34,170 nucleotides of DNA, taken from Klebsiella pneumoniae (GTDB lineage: Bacteria > Pseudomonadota > Gammaproteobacteria > Eutrophobiales > Eutrophobiaceae). Shown here piece by piece: positions 1 to 8,046 of the stretch. Position 1 is the first letter of the stretch. Every line of letters begins with the position of its first letter. The position numbers were made by a program, and so were the translations under genes. Under the pieces are notes generated by a model, which did not search any database, was not told where the DNA came from, and saw nothing but the letters and a program-made list of their open reading frames with translations. The stretch lies in NCBI GenBank assembly GCA_945878555.1, contig CAMDWI010000014.1, positions 83,387-117,556 on the forward strand, given 5' to 3'.

Positions 1-264
1 GAGATTTTTCACCTTTTTTTTATCCGTAATATCTATAGCGCTACCTTTACATGGAAGGCGCTGCGCGGGACGCCGGCTGTCTGGTTGACTGTGACTATTA
101 TCGTGCTGGCCCAGCTGGGAATTACCTATATACCGGTATTGCAGCGGATATTTGATACCCGTGCGATATCATGGTCTGACGGGATGCTGATTCTGGCTAC
201 CGGGATAGTACTGTTTATTATTGTAGAGGCCGAGAAACATCTGCGTTTACGGTGGACTGCATAA
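1..264 (+). CDS. P-type cation-transporting ATPase, C-terminal 87 residues (5' end outside window)
   Basis: Frame 1 is open from the first base to a TAA at 262-264. It reads as the last part of a P-type (Ca2+/Mg2+-type) ATPase membrane domain. It begins with an EIFHLFFIRNIYS segment, which matches the conserved loop and helix just before the last transmembrane pair in this family. Two hydrophobic helices follow (about residues 31-50 and 60-76), then a short basic tail containing EKHLRLR. These proteins use ATP to move cations across the inner membrane through a phospho-aspartate intermediate, but the catalytic domains lie outside the window, so the ion cannot be named. The last 47 bp overlap the 3' end of the diguanylate cyclase gene on the other strand. 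Confidence 0.8.
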   Translation, partial: EIFHLFFIRNIYSATFTWKALRGTPAVWLTVTIIVLAQLGITYIPVLQRIFDTRAISWSDGMLILATGIVLFIIVEAEKHLRLRWTA

Positions 265-1801
265 ATTCGACCCGGTTACGACCGTTTTTCTTGGCCATGT
301 ACAGCGCCTCGTCCGCCTGGTTAACAAGCTCGTTCAGTTCACTCTTGCCATCCCAGCGGGCGATACCGAGACTGGCAGTGATACTGATCGGATAGCCACG
401 GTAATTAATTTCAAGCGCCTGGATGGCGATACGGATACGCTCGGCGATATTGAAGGCAACCGGCACATCCACACCGGACAGCAGGATCAGAAACTCTTCA
501 CCACCGGTACGCCCCATTAAATCACGAGGTCGAACAGACATGCGCATCGGTTGTTCAATGGCACGCAATACCACGTCACCGGCCTCGTGTCCGTAGGTAT
601 CATTAATTGACTTGAAGTAATCGAGGTCCACCATGATCAGGCAGGCCTTCTGTCCGTCCCGTCTGAGTCGCATCAACTCGCGTCCTGCCTCCGAATAAAA
701 ATGCCGGCGATTCGCCATACCGGTCAGATCATCCGTGGCAGCGGTGGTTGCCAGGTTATCGTTCGCAAGCTCCAGCGCCTGCTTGGCCTTCTCCAGCGAC
801 CAGGTCCGGGCCAGCACTCTTTCTTCCAGCATCGCATTGAGCTCCTGCAGGCGCAGGTTGCTTGCACGTAAGGCATCACGTTGCTCGGTGATTTCCCGGA
901 TGATGATGGCCAGACCGACAGAAACCAGGGCAATAATAGTCAGATAGGTCTGGGTAAGCCAGACGGCATACTGCTGGTTATCGGTATGATAGGGATGGAT
1001 ACCCTGGGTCATGAACCAGCTAACCTGTGCTGCAATAACAATGACGGTGGCAGATGCGCCGATCAGGCCCAGCCTCAATGCGGCGACGATGACTAATGGT
1101 AACAACCATACCGGTCTGAATAAAAACGCAACTTCACCTTCATTGCTGTTCTGGAATGCAAAGGCACCTATAATCAGGATGACCGACCATAACAGGACTG
1201 TCTCGGCAAGCTGCTTCAGGGGTAACGCCAGAGTTCCCTGCTGAAATCGGCGCCAGCACAGCACCACAAGAGGCGTCAGCAAGATCAGCCCGAGTGCATC
1301 CCCCAGCCACCAGATATTCCACAGTGCATGCAGATCCAGATCGGATCTGCCAAGCAGCGTGTAGACCCAGGCCCCCATCAAGCCGGCAAACATCGCCGCG
1401 ACCATTGGACCGAACAACAGAAAATGCATACCCCGGTCCAGCCGGTCAAAGTTGAATTCACCAGGCACAGTGCGGCGTATCAACCAGGCAGCCAGGCCGG
1501 TTTCAAACAGGTTGATCAACCCAAAGCAGATGGCGGTCCAGAGCGGGAAAACCGGGAGGTCAACCGCAATCTCGGCCAGCATCACCCCGACGGCGATAAC
1601 TGGCCAGAGACGGTAGGGCTTGATCAGTAATACGGCAAGCAGGATACCGTTCGGTGGCCAGAAGATGGCAATGCTCTCGGGTGACACCGTCAGGGTGATA
1701 CCGAGACCGACCCGTGCAGCCAGATAGTAGGCCAGCGCCGTCAGTATTACGGTCATCACCTCATTCGTTTTGAGATTTACGGCCACAGGTCCCCTGGTCA
1801 A
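218..1801 (-). CDS. MASE1-domain membrane diguanylate cyclase (GGDEF)
   Basis: Predicted inner-membrane enzyme that makes cyclic di-GMP from two GTP. Residues about 16-300 are very hydrophobic, with about eight helices, and resemble the MASE1 sensor domain. Residues about 302-345 look like a coiled-coil linker. Residues about 355-515 are a GGDEF domain. The active-site motif is GGEEF at 433-437, a functional variant. An RxxD inhibition site (RPRD, 424-427) lies at the canonical distance upstream, so product inhibition is expected. The start is uncertain. TTG at 1801 has AGGA a few bases upstream, while ATG at 1756 would start just before the first helix. The ligand of MASE1 is unknown. The 3' end overlaps the ATPase gene tail to tail. 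The gene is separated from trpA by about 80 bp on the same strand, and no functional link is evident. Confidence 0.88.
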   Translation of the reverse strand: MTRGPVAVNLKTNEVMTVILTALAYYLAARVGLGITLTVSPESIAIFWPPNGILLAVLLIKPYRLWPVIAVGVMLAEIAVDLPVFPLWTAICFGLINLFETGLAAWLIRRTVPGEFNFDRLDRGMHFLLFGPMVAAMFAGLMGAWVYTLLGRSDLDLHALWNIWWLGDALGLILLTPLVVLCWRRFQQGTLALPLKQLAETVLLWSVILIIGAFAFQNSNEGEVAFLFRPVWLLPLVIVAALRLGLIGASATVIVIAAQVSWFMTQGIHPYHTDNQQYAVWLTQTYLTIIALVSVGLAIIIREITEQRDALRASNLRLQELNAMLEERVLARTWSLEKAKQALELANDNLATTAATDDLTGMANRRHFYSEAGRELMRLRRDGQKACLIMVDLDYFKSINDTYGHEAGDVVLRAIEQPMRMSVRPRDLMGRTGGEEFLILLSGVDVPVAFNIAERIRIAIQALEINYRGYPISITASLGIARWDGKSELNELVNQADEALYMAKKNGRNRVEFMQSTVNADVSRPLQ

Positions 1802-1881
1802 TTTCCTGGCGTGCTGTATCGGGTCTGGTCGCCACCCAGATTGTTATCGGCAATACGGGATGGACTCACTAGCTACAGGAA

Positions 1882-2655
1882 CTAGTTGGCAGCCTCGCGC
1901 AAACCTTGCAGATATTTACTGTAGCTGGCCGACCCCTGTTGCTCCCAGACTTCGAGACAGGCCGTACCAATAATCGCAATATCGGCGATCCCTTTTAATG
2001 ATTTCAGCTGTTCGGCCGTTTTGATACCGAAACCGACTGCCAATGGCAGGGTCGTGACCTTGCGGCAACGCTGCATGTAAGCGGCGAGTTCCTGGCTAAA
2101 ATCGGTCTCACTTCCGGTCACACCCTTGCGGGCGACGCAGTAAAGAAATCCGGAGGCCACACCCGCTATCTCGGTCAGCCGTTTTTCCGTATTCACCGGC
2201 GTGACAATCTGGATATGGTCGAGTCCGGCAGGCTGGGCAAAACTGTCCAGTTCGGCTGAATGCTCCACCGGCAAATCGGCGACGATAAAACCACGCGCCC
2301 CCGCCTGTTGCAGACGATCACAAAAGGCCTGATGGCCCATCGTATAGACACTATTGTAATAGCCCATAAACAACAGCGGAAAATCAAACTCGGCCGAGGC
2401 CTTCGTCATGAAGTCAAAATACTGTTGCCAATGGATGCCATGTTCCAGCGCGGACTGGTTCGCCCGGATAAAGGCCGGACCGTCGGCAATCGGTTCACTG
2501 AACGGTAATTGTAATTCGACCAGATCGACACCGGCCTTCTGCATCGCCGCCAGCATGTCCCAGTTTTCCTGGAGTGAGGGGTGGCCCACAACGGCATGGG
2601 TCATCAGCAGCATACTGCGTGACTTCAGTCTTTCATGGATATATTTTTCGAGCAT
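1882..2655 (-). CDS. trpA: Tryptophan synthase alpha chain (divergent form)
   Basis: The alpha subunit splits indole-3-glycerol phosphate into indole and glyceraldehyde 3-phosphate and passes indole to TrpB. The product is 257 aa, near the usual 260-270. The catalytic Glu48 (VELQLPFSE) and Asp58 (IADG) are present. So are the YYN motif at 99-101, ADLP at 126-129, the KGVTG loop at 177-181 and the glycine-rich GFG at 208-210. Odd points are an N-terminus LMTHAVVGHPS where most TrpA have a PYxTAGDP-like segment, and GTA where most have GS(A) in the phosphate loop. An upstream in-frame start at 2709 would run through a palindrome. ATG 2655 is preferred, with AGGA 8 nt upstream. The gene lies 60 bp downstream of trpB, probably cotranscribed. 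Assignment to the family is firm; the divergence may mean transfer or a specialised paralogue. Confidence 0.88.
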   Translation of the reverse strand: MLEKYIHERLKSRSMLLMTHAVVGHPSLQENWDMLAAMQKAGVDLVELQLPFSEPIADGPAFIRANQSALEHGIHWQQYFDFMTKASAEFDFPLLFMGYYNSVYTMGHQAFCDRLQQAGARGFIVADLPVEHSAELDSFAQPAGLDHIQIVTPVNTEKRLTEIAGVASGFLYCVARKGVTGSETDFSQELAAYMQRCRKVTTLPLAVGFGIKTAEQLKSLKGIADIAIIGTACLEVWEQQGSASYSKYLQGLREAAN

Positions 2656-2680
2656 TGATCCTGTCCTGTGGTCCTGTCGC

Positions 2681-2702
2681 GGGACAGACTCAAGTCTGTC
2701 CC
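2681..2702. repeat. Perfect inverted repeat in the trpB-trpA gap
   Basis: Two 10-bp arms, GGGACAGACT (2681-2690) and its exact complement (2693-2702), are separated by CA. In RNA this makes a stem of 9 or 10 bp closed by a tiny loop. It fills the middle of the 60-bp gap between the trpB stop and the trpA ribosome-binding site. No T-run follows, so it is not a classic terminator. It could stabilise the upstream trpB message, or be one copy of a dispersed REP-like palindrome. No second full copy was found by eye in this window. Confidence 0.8.
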
Positions 2703-2715
2703 GACTCACTTTTTG

Positions 2716-3981
2716 TTATGTCTGGCTTGCAGCCTTCTTTTTGATAAAGGCCTTCCATTTGGGGTCCTGCAAGGCATCGGCGATCGTAAAGATGTCCTTG
2801 TCGCCGCGACCGGACATATTGATCAGGATGATATCGTCCTTGCTGCGCCGGGGTGCTTCCTTGTAGGCCTGGGCAAATGCATGTGAACTTTCCAGCGCCG
2901 GGATCAGCCCTTCGCTCTTGACGGTCAGCTTGAAGGCGTCGAGCACCTCCGCATCTGTGGCCGCTTCGAACCGCACCCGGCCACGCTGATGCAGGCTGGC
3001 GAGGATCGGACCGACGCCGACATAATCAAGCCCGGCCGAGACCGAATGGGTTTCCTTCATCTGTCCTTCCGGATCCTGCAGGAACCAGGTCTTGTAACCC
3101 TGTGCGACACCGATATGTCCCTGACCGCTGGCGATACGGGCCGCATGCAAGCCGCTGTCCGTGCCGGTACCACCGGCCTCCACCCCGATCAATTCGACGT
3201 TGGCATCATCCAGAAAACCGGAGAAGATCCCGCTGGCGTTCGAGCCACCGCCGACACAGGCAAATACCTGATCCGGCAAGCGACCCAGCTTGTGCAACAT
3301 CTGCTCACGCGCCTCCTTGCCGATGATCGACTGGAAATAGGTCACCATCATCGGAAACGGATGCGGACCACAGACGGTACCAAGCACATAATGCGTATCG
3401 GCCATCGATGCAGTCCAGTCACGCATCGCCGCGTTAATCGCATCTTTCAGCGTCGCCGTACCGTCCTCGACCGAGACGACGGTCGCCCCCATCTGCTCCA
3501 TCCAGAACACATTAGGGCGCTGGCGTTCGACATCAACTGCACCCATATAAATCGTACAGTCAAACCCGAGCTTGGCCGCCATCGTCGCCGTGGCCACGCC
3601 GTGTTGTCCGGCCCCGGTCTCGGCGATGATCCGCTTATTCTTCATACGCTTGACCAGCAGGCCCTGCCCCATCACATTATTCGCCTTGTGGGCGCCGGTA
3701 TGGTTCAGGTCTTCGCGTTTGATATAAATCTGGGCACCACCGAATTTGCGCGTCAGGTTATCGCAGTAGGTGATCGGCGTCGGCCGACACGAATACGAGG
3801 ACATCAGCGCGACATATTCATTCCAGAAACCCGGGTCCCGGCGGGCCTCATCAAAGGCAACACACAGTTCGGCGACCGTCTCATGCAGGATCTCGGGGAT
3901 ATAGGCCCCGCCAAACTCGCCATAAAACCCGGTCCTGCCGTCCGGGAATTCAAACAGTTGTTCAAAAAACTTGTCAGTCAT
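2716..3981 (-). CDS. trpB: Tryptophan synthase beta chain
   Basis: PLP enzyme joining indole (from TrpA) with L-serine to give L-tryptophan. The product is 421 aa, about 20 longer than enteric TrpB, with a short N-terminal extension and a lysine-rich tail. The PLP lysine is K99 in HTGAHKANN, the catalytic Glu is E121 in AETGAGQHGV, the PLP phosphate loop is GGGSNASG, and SGRGDKD lies near the C-terminus. The residue after the PLP lysine is Ala where Thr or Ile is usual. It is the first gene of a trpB-trpA pair with no other trp gene beside it. A perfect TATAAT at 4014-4019 probably drives it. The ribosome-binding site is weak and distant (AAGGA, 12 nt). Confidence 0.93.
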   Translation of the reverse strand: MTDKFFEQLFEFPDGRTGFYGEFGGAYIPEILHETVAELCVAFDEARRDPGFWNEYVALMSSYSCRPTPITYCDNLTRKFGGAQIYIKREDLNHTGAHKANNVMGQGLLVKRMKNKRIIAETGAGQHGVATATMAAKLGFDCTIYMGAVDVERQRPNVFWMEQMGATVVSVEDGTATLKDAINAAMRDWTASMADTHYVLGTVCGPHPFPMMVTYFQSIIGKEAREQMLHKLGRLPDQVFACVGGGSNASGIFSGFLDDANVELIGVEAGGTGTDSGLHAARIASGQGHIGVAQGYKTWFLQDPEGQMKETHSVSAGLDYVGVGPILASLHQRGRVRFEAATDAEVLDAFKLTVKSEGLIPALESSHAFAQAYKEAPRRSKDDIILINMSGRGDKDIFTIADALQDPKWKAFIKKKAASQT

Positions 3982-4013
3982 GCCGCCGCTACGTCCTTCA
4001 TTAGTGAACCAGC

Positions 4014-4019
4014 ATTATA
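4014..4019 (-). promoter_or_regulatory. Candidate -10 box for trpBA
   Basis: On the minus strand this is a perfect TATAAT, placed to start transcription near 4006, about 25 nt before the trpB ATG. No good -35 hexamer is visible at 16-18 bp. It lies in the 94-bp divergent region shared with the aminotransferase gene. Confidence 0.45.
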
Positions 4020-4063
4020 CGGGACTCCCCCCTGTTCCGGTATCATCAATCCGGTGATCCGGC

Positions 4064-4069
4064 TAAAAT
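4064..4069 (+). promoter_or_regulatory. Candidate -10 box directly before the aminotransferase start
   Basis: TAAAAT (5 of 6 to consensus) ends 6 nt before the ATG at 4076, and no ribosome-binding site is visible. If used, transcription would begin at or next to the start codon, giving a leaderless mRNA. The -35 region is weak. Confidence 0.35.
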
Positions 4070-4075
4070 ACGGCC

Positions 4076-5212
4076 ATGCTGAATGAGGAACAAATTGCCG
4101 ACGAGTTTCCTCTGCACCCGGACCTCGTCTATCTGAACCATGCGGCCGTTGCGCCCTGGCCCGCCCGGACCACCGCCGCGATGACCCGCTTTGCCGAGGA
4201 GAACAGTCGCTACGGAGCCAGCCGTTATACCGACTGGTTGGCTGTGGAGGCGCTGGTTCGCCAGCAGCTGCAAACACTGATAAATGCGCGATCCCCCGAT
4301 GAGATCGCGCTGGTCAAAAACACATCCGAGGCGATCTCGATCGTCGCCTGCGGCCTCGACTGGCGTCCGGGCGATAATGTGGTCATGACTGATCTGGAGT
4401 TCCCCTCCAACCGCATCGCCTGGCAGGCCCAACATCGCCACGGCGTCACTGTCAGGGAAGTGAATATTGCGGGAGACGACCCGGAGGCGGCGTTGATCGC
4501 CGCCTGTGACGGACACACCCGTGTGCTGACAGTCAGTTCAGTCCAGTACGCCACGGGCCAACGCCTCGACCTGCGCCGGCTCGGCCAATTCTGCCGCGAC
4601 CGTTCCATCCTGTTTTGTGTCGATGCGATCCAGAGTCTGGGGGCCTTGCAAATCGATGTCGAGGCGATCCATGCCGACTTTCTGATGGCCGATGCGCACA
4701 AATGGCTGCTCGGGCCGGAGGGCATCGCCCTGTTTTATTGCCGTGCGGAACATCAGGACAAGTTGCAGTTGTACCAGTACGGCTGGCACATGGTCGAGGC
4801 CATGGGTGACTATGACAGCAAATCGTGGGAACCGGCACACAGCAGCCGACGCTTTGAATGCGGCAGCCTGAACATGGCCGGTATCCATGCGCTCAACGCC
4901 AGTCTGTCACTGCTGGCGGAAATCGGCACAGATACCATAGAAAAAATGGTTCTGAAGAATACTGCCTATCTTATTGATAAATTGAATAATATTGCGGATG
5001 TTCATGTTGTTACTCCACAGGAAGCTGACCGTCATGCTGGTATCGTCAGTTTTACGGTCAGCGGGCGGGACAACAGCAAAATCCAGCGCAAATTGATGGA
5101 AAACAATGTGATTTGTGCATACCGCGGCGGGGCCATCCGCTTCTCACCGCACTTTTATACCAGCCTGCAAAAGATTGATAAAGCAATAGAGATATTAAAC
5201 ATATCTATTTAA
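4076..5212 (+). CDS. Class V aminotransferase (cysteine desulfurase-like fold)
   Basis: 378-aa fold-type I PLP enzyme of aminotransferase class V, the group of cysteine desulfurases, kynureninase and isopenicillin-N epimerase. The PLP lysine is K209 in ADAHKWLLGPEG. Asp183 and Gln186 in CVDAIQ would hold the cofactor ring, and the N-terminal YLNHAAVAP is typical of the class. The C-terminal RGGAIRFSPHFYT region lacks the SufS-type loop with its catalytic cysteine (RTGHHCA-like), so sulfur transfer is doubtful. The reaction is unknown. It is divergent from trpBA and convergent with tatD (8-bp gap). The first two-thirds are GC-rich, whereas stretches after about 4935 and the last 70 bp are strikingly AT-rich, suggesting a mosaic history. 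Confidence 0.82.
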   Translation: MLNEEQIADEFPLHPDLVYLNHAAVAPWPARTTAAMTRFAEENSRYGASRYTDWLAVEALVRQQLQTLINARSPDEIALVKNTSEAISIVACGLDWRPGDNVVMTDLEFPSNRIAWQAQHRHGVTVREVNIAGDDPEAALIAACDGHTRVLTVSSVQYATGQRLDLRRLGQFCRDRSILFCVDAIQSLGALQIDVEAIHADFLMADAHKWLLGPEGIALFYCRAEHQDKLQLYQYGWHMVEAMGDYDSKSWEPAHSSRRFECGSLNMAGIHALNASLSLLAEIGTDTIEKMVLKNTAYLIDKLNNIADVHVVTPQEADRHAGIVSFTVSGRDNSKIQRKLMENNVICAYRGGAIRFSPHFYTSLQKIDKAIEILNISI

Positions 5213-5220
5213 TTTATATA

Positions 5221-5997
5221 TTAATGTTTAAACAGATTGTAGTAGTTTGTGGTGGTGACCGCCGCGATATGTTCGAGAGTGGTCTCCCGTAGCTGTGCCA
5301 GATATTCAGCGACATGACGCACATAGGCCGGCTGGTTCTGTTTGCCCCGGAACGGGACCGGGGCCAGATACGGCGAGTCGGTCTCTATCAGCAGGCTGGA
5401 TTCCGGTAACTGCCGTGCCACCTGTTGCAAGGCGGTCGCACTTTTAAAGGTGACAATACCTGAAAACGAGATGGCGAAGTTCAGGTCTATTGAGCGCAGT
5501 GCCGTGTCCATGTCCTCGACAAAGCAATGCATGACCCCGCCCACCTCATCTGCCCGCTCTTCCTTCAGGATGCGAAGCACATCGTCCTTCGCCTCACGAC
5601 AATGGATGATAAGCGGCTTGCCTACCTCTCTTGCCGCCTGGATATGGCGACGAAAACGCTCGCGTTGCCAGTCCAGGTCACCCTCACTGCGAAAATAATC
5701 GAGGCCGGTCTCACCGATGGCCACCACCCGGGGATCGCTCCCATGCTGGATCAACTGATCGACCGTGATTTCTTCGGCCATCTCCGTATTCGGGTGGACC
5801 CCTACCGAGGCGGAGATACAGTCATATTGTGAGGCGAGTTCGAGCAGGGCCGGATAGGACTCCATGTCTATCGAGACACACAGCATCCTGTCGATACCCT
5901 GTAGCCTTGCGGCCTCAATGATCGCAGACGCCCCACCCTCCATTTCGATCATCGGGATATGGCAATGGGAATCAACGAGGGAAACAGATGTGGTCAT
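5221..5997 (-). CDS. TatD-family metal-dependent hydrolase/DNase (YcfH type)
   Basis: 258-aa TIM-barrel metallohydrolase. Metal ligands are visible: H11 and H13 in DSHCH, Glu in IGETGLDYF, His in IIHCREA, His in VMHCFVED and Asp in IETDSPYLAP. TatD relatives are reported to act as 3'-5' exonucleases on DNA or RNA, and the cellular role of YcfH is not settled. It is the last gene of the mltG-tmk-holB-pilZ-tatD cluster, a conserved order in Pseudomonas-like genomes, where YcfH-type members sit next to holB. The ATG at 5997 has AGGA 9 nt upstream. A 65-bp gap with a GC-rich hairpin separates it from pilZ. Confidence 0.9.
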   Translation of the reverse strand: MTTSVSLVDSHCHIPMIEMEGGASAIIEAARLQGIDRMLCVSIDMESYPALLELASQYDCISASVGVHPNTEMAEEITVDQLIQHGSDPRVVAIGETGLDYFRSEGDLDWQRERFRRHIQAAREVGKPLIIHCREAKDDVLRILKEERADEVGGVMHCFVEDMDTALRSIDLNFAISFSGIVTFKSATALQQVARQLPESSLLIETDSPYLAPVPFRGKQNQPAYVRHVAEYLAQLRETTLEHIAAVTTTNYYNLFKH

Positions 5998-6018
5998 CGG
6001 ACAAAATCCTGATAAGTA

Positions 6019-6037
6019 CCCGGCAATACCTGCCGGG
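6019..6037. other. GC-rich stem-loop between pilZ and tatD
   Basis: Seven-base arms CCCGGCA and TGCCGGG enclose a 5-nt loop. There is no following U-run on the minus strand, so it looks like an intercistronic hairpin that could affect mRNA decay or partial termination rather than an intrinsic terminator. Confidence 0.5.
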
Positions 6038-6062
6038 GGCGACTAAAACGGTATGGGGTGAC

Positions 6063-6422
6063 TCAGATCGTCTGGGTCGGGCGGTCAGACGACAGCGCAC
6101 CGGCCAGCTGGTTTTCGATCTTGCTCTTGGTCGCACCCTTGTCCAGTTCGCTGAACTGCACGCCGATGCCGGCGGTCTTGTTGCTTTGTGCGCCTTTAGG
6201 GGTAATCCAGACGACGCGTCCGGCGACCGGCAGCTTTTCCTTGCTGTCCATCAGCGTCAGCAACATGAACACCTCGTCGCCGAGCTTGTACGGCTTGGCT
6301 GTAGGGATAAACAGGCCACCGTTCTTGATAAACGGCATGTAAGAGGCATACAGCGCACTCTTGTCGCGTATGGTCAGTGACAGGATGCCCTGCCTGGGGT
6401 CACGTCCGCCGACTGCACTCAC
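6063..6422 (-). CDS. pilZ: PilZ-domain protein, type IV pilus PilZ class
   Basis: 119-aa single-domain PilZ protein. It keeps the GGLFIP strand and the GRVVWITP...GIGVQFS core. It lacks the RxxxR and D/NxSxxG residues that bind cyclic di-GMP, as in the PilZ founder protein needed for type IV pilus assembly. The position directly after holB matches the P. aeruginosa holB-pilZ arrangement. The start is GTG, whose bases overlap the holB stop (GTGA), which implies translational coupling. The gene suggests type IV pili are encoded elsewhere. It is unlikely to respond directly to the nearby diguanylate cyclase. Confidence 0.87.
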   Translation of the reverse strand: MSAVGGRDPRQGILSLTIRDKSALYASYMPFIKNGGLFIPTAKPYKLGDEVFMLLTLMDSKEKLPVAGRVVWITPKGAQSNKTAGIGVQFSELDKGATKSKIENQLAGALSSDRPTQTI

Positions 6423-7429
6423 GCTTTTCTACCTCCGTTGTTACCGTTGATGGACTGCCAATATACAATAAATTGTTCAAGCAGGCCTGTCTGATTCAGA
6501 TTATACGGCCCGGTGATATAACGGTAATTCTGTATGGCCAGATCATAACCGCCGAGCAATGCCCGCAAGTCTAATCGATTTGCCAGCCGTTGCAAATCCC
6601 GGTTCAGTTGCGAGCTGCCATCGGCCGGGGCCACACCGGCAAGCTTCAGCCGTGTCATCGTCGCCAGAAACGCCCCTAACCAGGCAAACACATTGCCCGC
6701 ACCGAGGTCCTGCCAGCGCTGGGCGAGCGCACTGACATCGGTATTCGCATTATCAAGCCGGGCCAGTTCTGCCAGCAATTGCTGTTGCTGCTGGATGGTA
6801 TTGTTTTCTGTCATCGCAATCGCCTCCAGCGGGCGACCCCGTGACAATAACAGCGTATCGGCTGCGACGATACGCGCCATGCCGGTCCGCGACTCCAGCC
6901 AGTCGACCGCGTTCTCGTCATACACCGGGGCAAAATCCAGGCGCTGACAACGGCTGCGCACTGTCACCGGTAACAGGGCCGGTTGATGGGAGATCAACAG
7001 GAAGACCGATCCTGCCGGTGGCTCTTCGAGTATCTTTAACAGTGAATTGGCCGAGCTGCGGTTCATCGCCTCGGCCGGGTCGATAATCGCTATCTTGCCG
7101 CGGGCATACTGGCTGCTCAACTGCATGAAATGGATCAACTCACGGATGGCATCGACCTTGATCTGTTTACCGGTCTCCTCCGGCTCTATCCGGGTGATGT
7201 CCGGGTGGTTACCCGAGTCAAACAACTGGCAGGAACGGCACAGACCGCAGGCATAACCGTCGCTTGGTGCGGCACACAACCATTTGGCCGCGAGATTACT
7301 GGCAATCTGTTCAAGCCCCAGACCCGACGGGCCCGCCAGTAACAGCGCATGCGGCAGTCGACCGCGTTCAAACGCCTCGGCCAGTCGCGACCACTGCCTG
7401 TGCTGCCAGGGATAGACCGGCTGGCTCAA
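6419..7429 (-). CDS. holB: DNA polymerase III delta-prime subunit
   Basis: 336-aa clamp-loader subunit that works with delta and tau/gamma to load the sliding clamp. The P-loop position reads GPSGLGLE (33-40) without the usual lysine, as expected for delta-prime, which does not hydrolyse ATP. A zinc module with C52, C61, C64 and C67 has the same spacing as E. coli HolB. The SRC motif that supplies the arginine finger is present (VRSRCQRL). The start is TTG, overlapping the tmk stop by 4 nt (TTGA), and its end overlaps pilZ by 4 nt, so tmk-holB-pilZ are probably translated in a coupled way. Confidence 0.94.
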   Translation of the reverse strand: MSQPVYPWQHRQWSRLAEAFERGRLPHALLLAGPSGLGLEQIASNLAAKWLCAAPSDGYACGLCRSCQLFDSGNHPDITRIEPEETGKQIKVDAIRELIHFMQLSSQYARGKIAIIDPAEAMNRSSANSLLKILEEPPAGSVFLLISHQPALLPVTVRSRCQRLDFAPVYDENAVDWLESRTGMARIVAADTLLLSRGRPLEAIAMTENNTIQQQQQLLAELARLDNANTDVSALAQRWQDLGAGNVFAWLGAFLATMTRLKLAGVAPADGSSQLNRDLQRLANRLDLRALLGGYDLAIQNYRYITGPYNLNQTGLLEQFIVYWQSINGNNGGRKA

Positions 7430-8046
7430 CGCAGCGTCTCCAGGATTACGGCAAGCTGCTGCTGCACATCAACCAGCGTCTGCTCGGCATCGATGATCCG
7501 GAAGCGCTGCGGCTGCTGGCTGGCGCGATCCAGATAGGTCTGCCGCACCCGCTCAAAAAAACTGACGGTCTCGGCCTCAAACCGGTCGGCCTCCCCACGC
7601 TTTTTCGCCCGCGACAGGCCGGTCTGTACCGAGGCATCAAACAACAATGTAACGTCCGGTTGTAGTTGCTGTTGCACCAGCGCCTCCAGCACGCCGATGT
7701 CCTCCAGCGACAGGCCACGGCCACCGCCCTGATACGCATAGGTCGCATCGGTAAAGCGATCACACAACACATACTGGCCTTTTGCCAGTGCCGGTCGGAC
7801 CACTTCCTGTAAATGCTGCGCACGGGCGGCGAACATCAGCAGCAATTCCGCCATCGAATCGATCTGCATGTCCTTGCCATGCAGCAGGATCTCACGGATC
7901 GCCTCGCCTGCCCGGGTACCGCCGGGCTCACGGGTCAGGATGACCGTGTGCCCCTGTTGCTGCAAACGGTCGGCGATAAACGCGAGATGGGTCGTCTTGC
8001 CCACGCCCTCGATCCCTTCCAGAGTAATAAACTTGCCCGCTGTCAT
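7426..8046 (-). CDS. tmk: Thymidylate kinase
   Basis: 206-aa kinase converting dTMP to dTDP, an essential step in dTTP supply. It has the P-loop in [12 protein letters not shown] (residues 8-19), DRF at 96-98 in place of DRY, the GGGRGL segment after it, and a basic LID region at about 145-156 ([11 protein letters not shown]). The ATG overlaps the mltG stop by 4 nt and the end overlaps holB by 4 nt. This is the standard mltG-tmk-holB operon of gammaproteobacteria. Confidence 0.96.
   Translation of the reverse strand: MTAGKFITLEGIEGVGKTTHLAFIADRLQQQGHTVILTREPGGTRAGEAIREILLHGKDMQIDSMAELLLMFAARAQHLQEVVRPALAKGQYVLCDRFTDATYAYQGGGRGLSLEDIGVLEALVQQQLQPDVTLLFDASVQTGLSRAKKRGEADRFEAETVSFFERVRQTYLDRASQQPQRFRIIDAEQTLVDVQQQLAVILETLR

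Noticed and set aside
1801..1881. Terminator between trpA and the cyclase gene
   Set aside because: Only a 5-bp ACTAG/CTAGT pairing with a long loop and no T-run.
2656..2709. N-terminal extension of TrpA
   Set aside because: It would translate the palindrome, and the extra 18 residues have no counterpart in TrpA. ATG 2655 has a suitable ribosome-binding site.
2989..4086. Plus-strand open frame of 365 aa opposite trpB
   Set aside because: Antisense shadow of a strongly conserved gene, rich in Arg/His/Gly/Asp with no fold motif and no ribosome-binding site.
4076..5212. Assignment as SufS/CsdA cysteine desulfurase
   Set aside because: The C-terminal loop with the catalytic cysteine is missing; only class V membership can be supported.
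6063..6422. PilZ protein as receptor for cyclic di-GMP made by the nearby GGDEF enzyme
   Set aside because: The RxxxR and D/NxSxxG binding residues are absent, and the gene belongs to the holB cluster.
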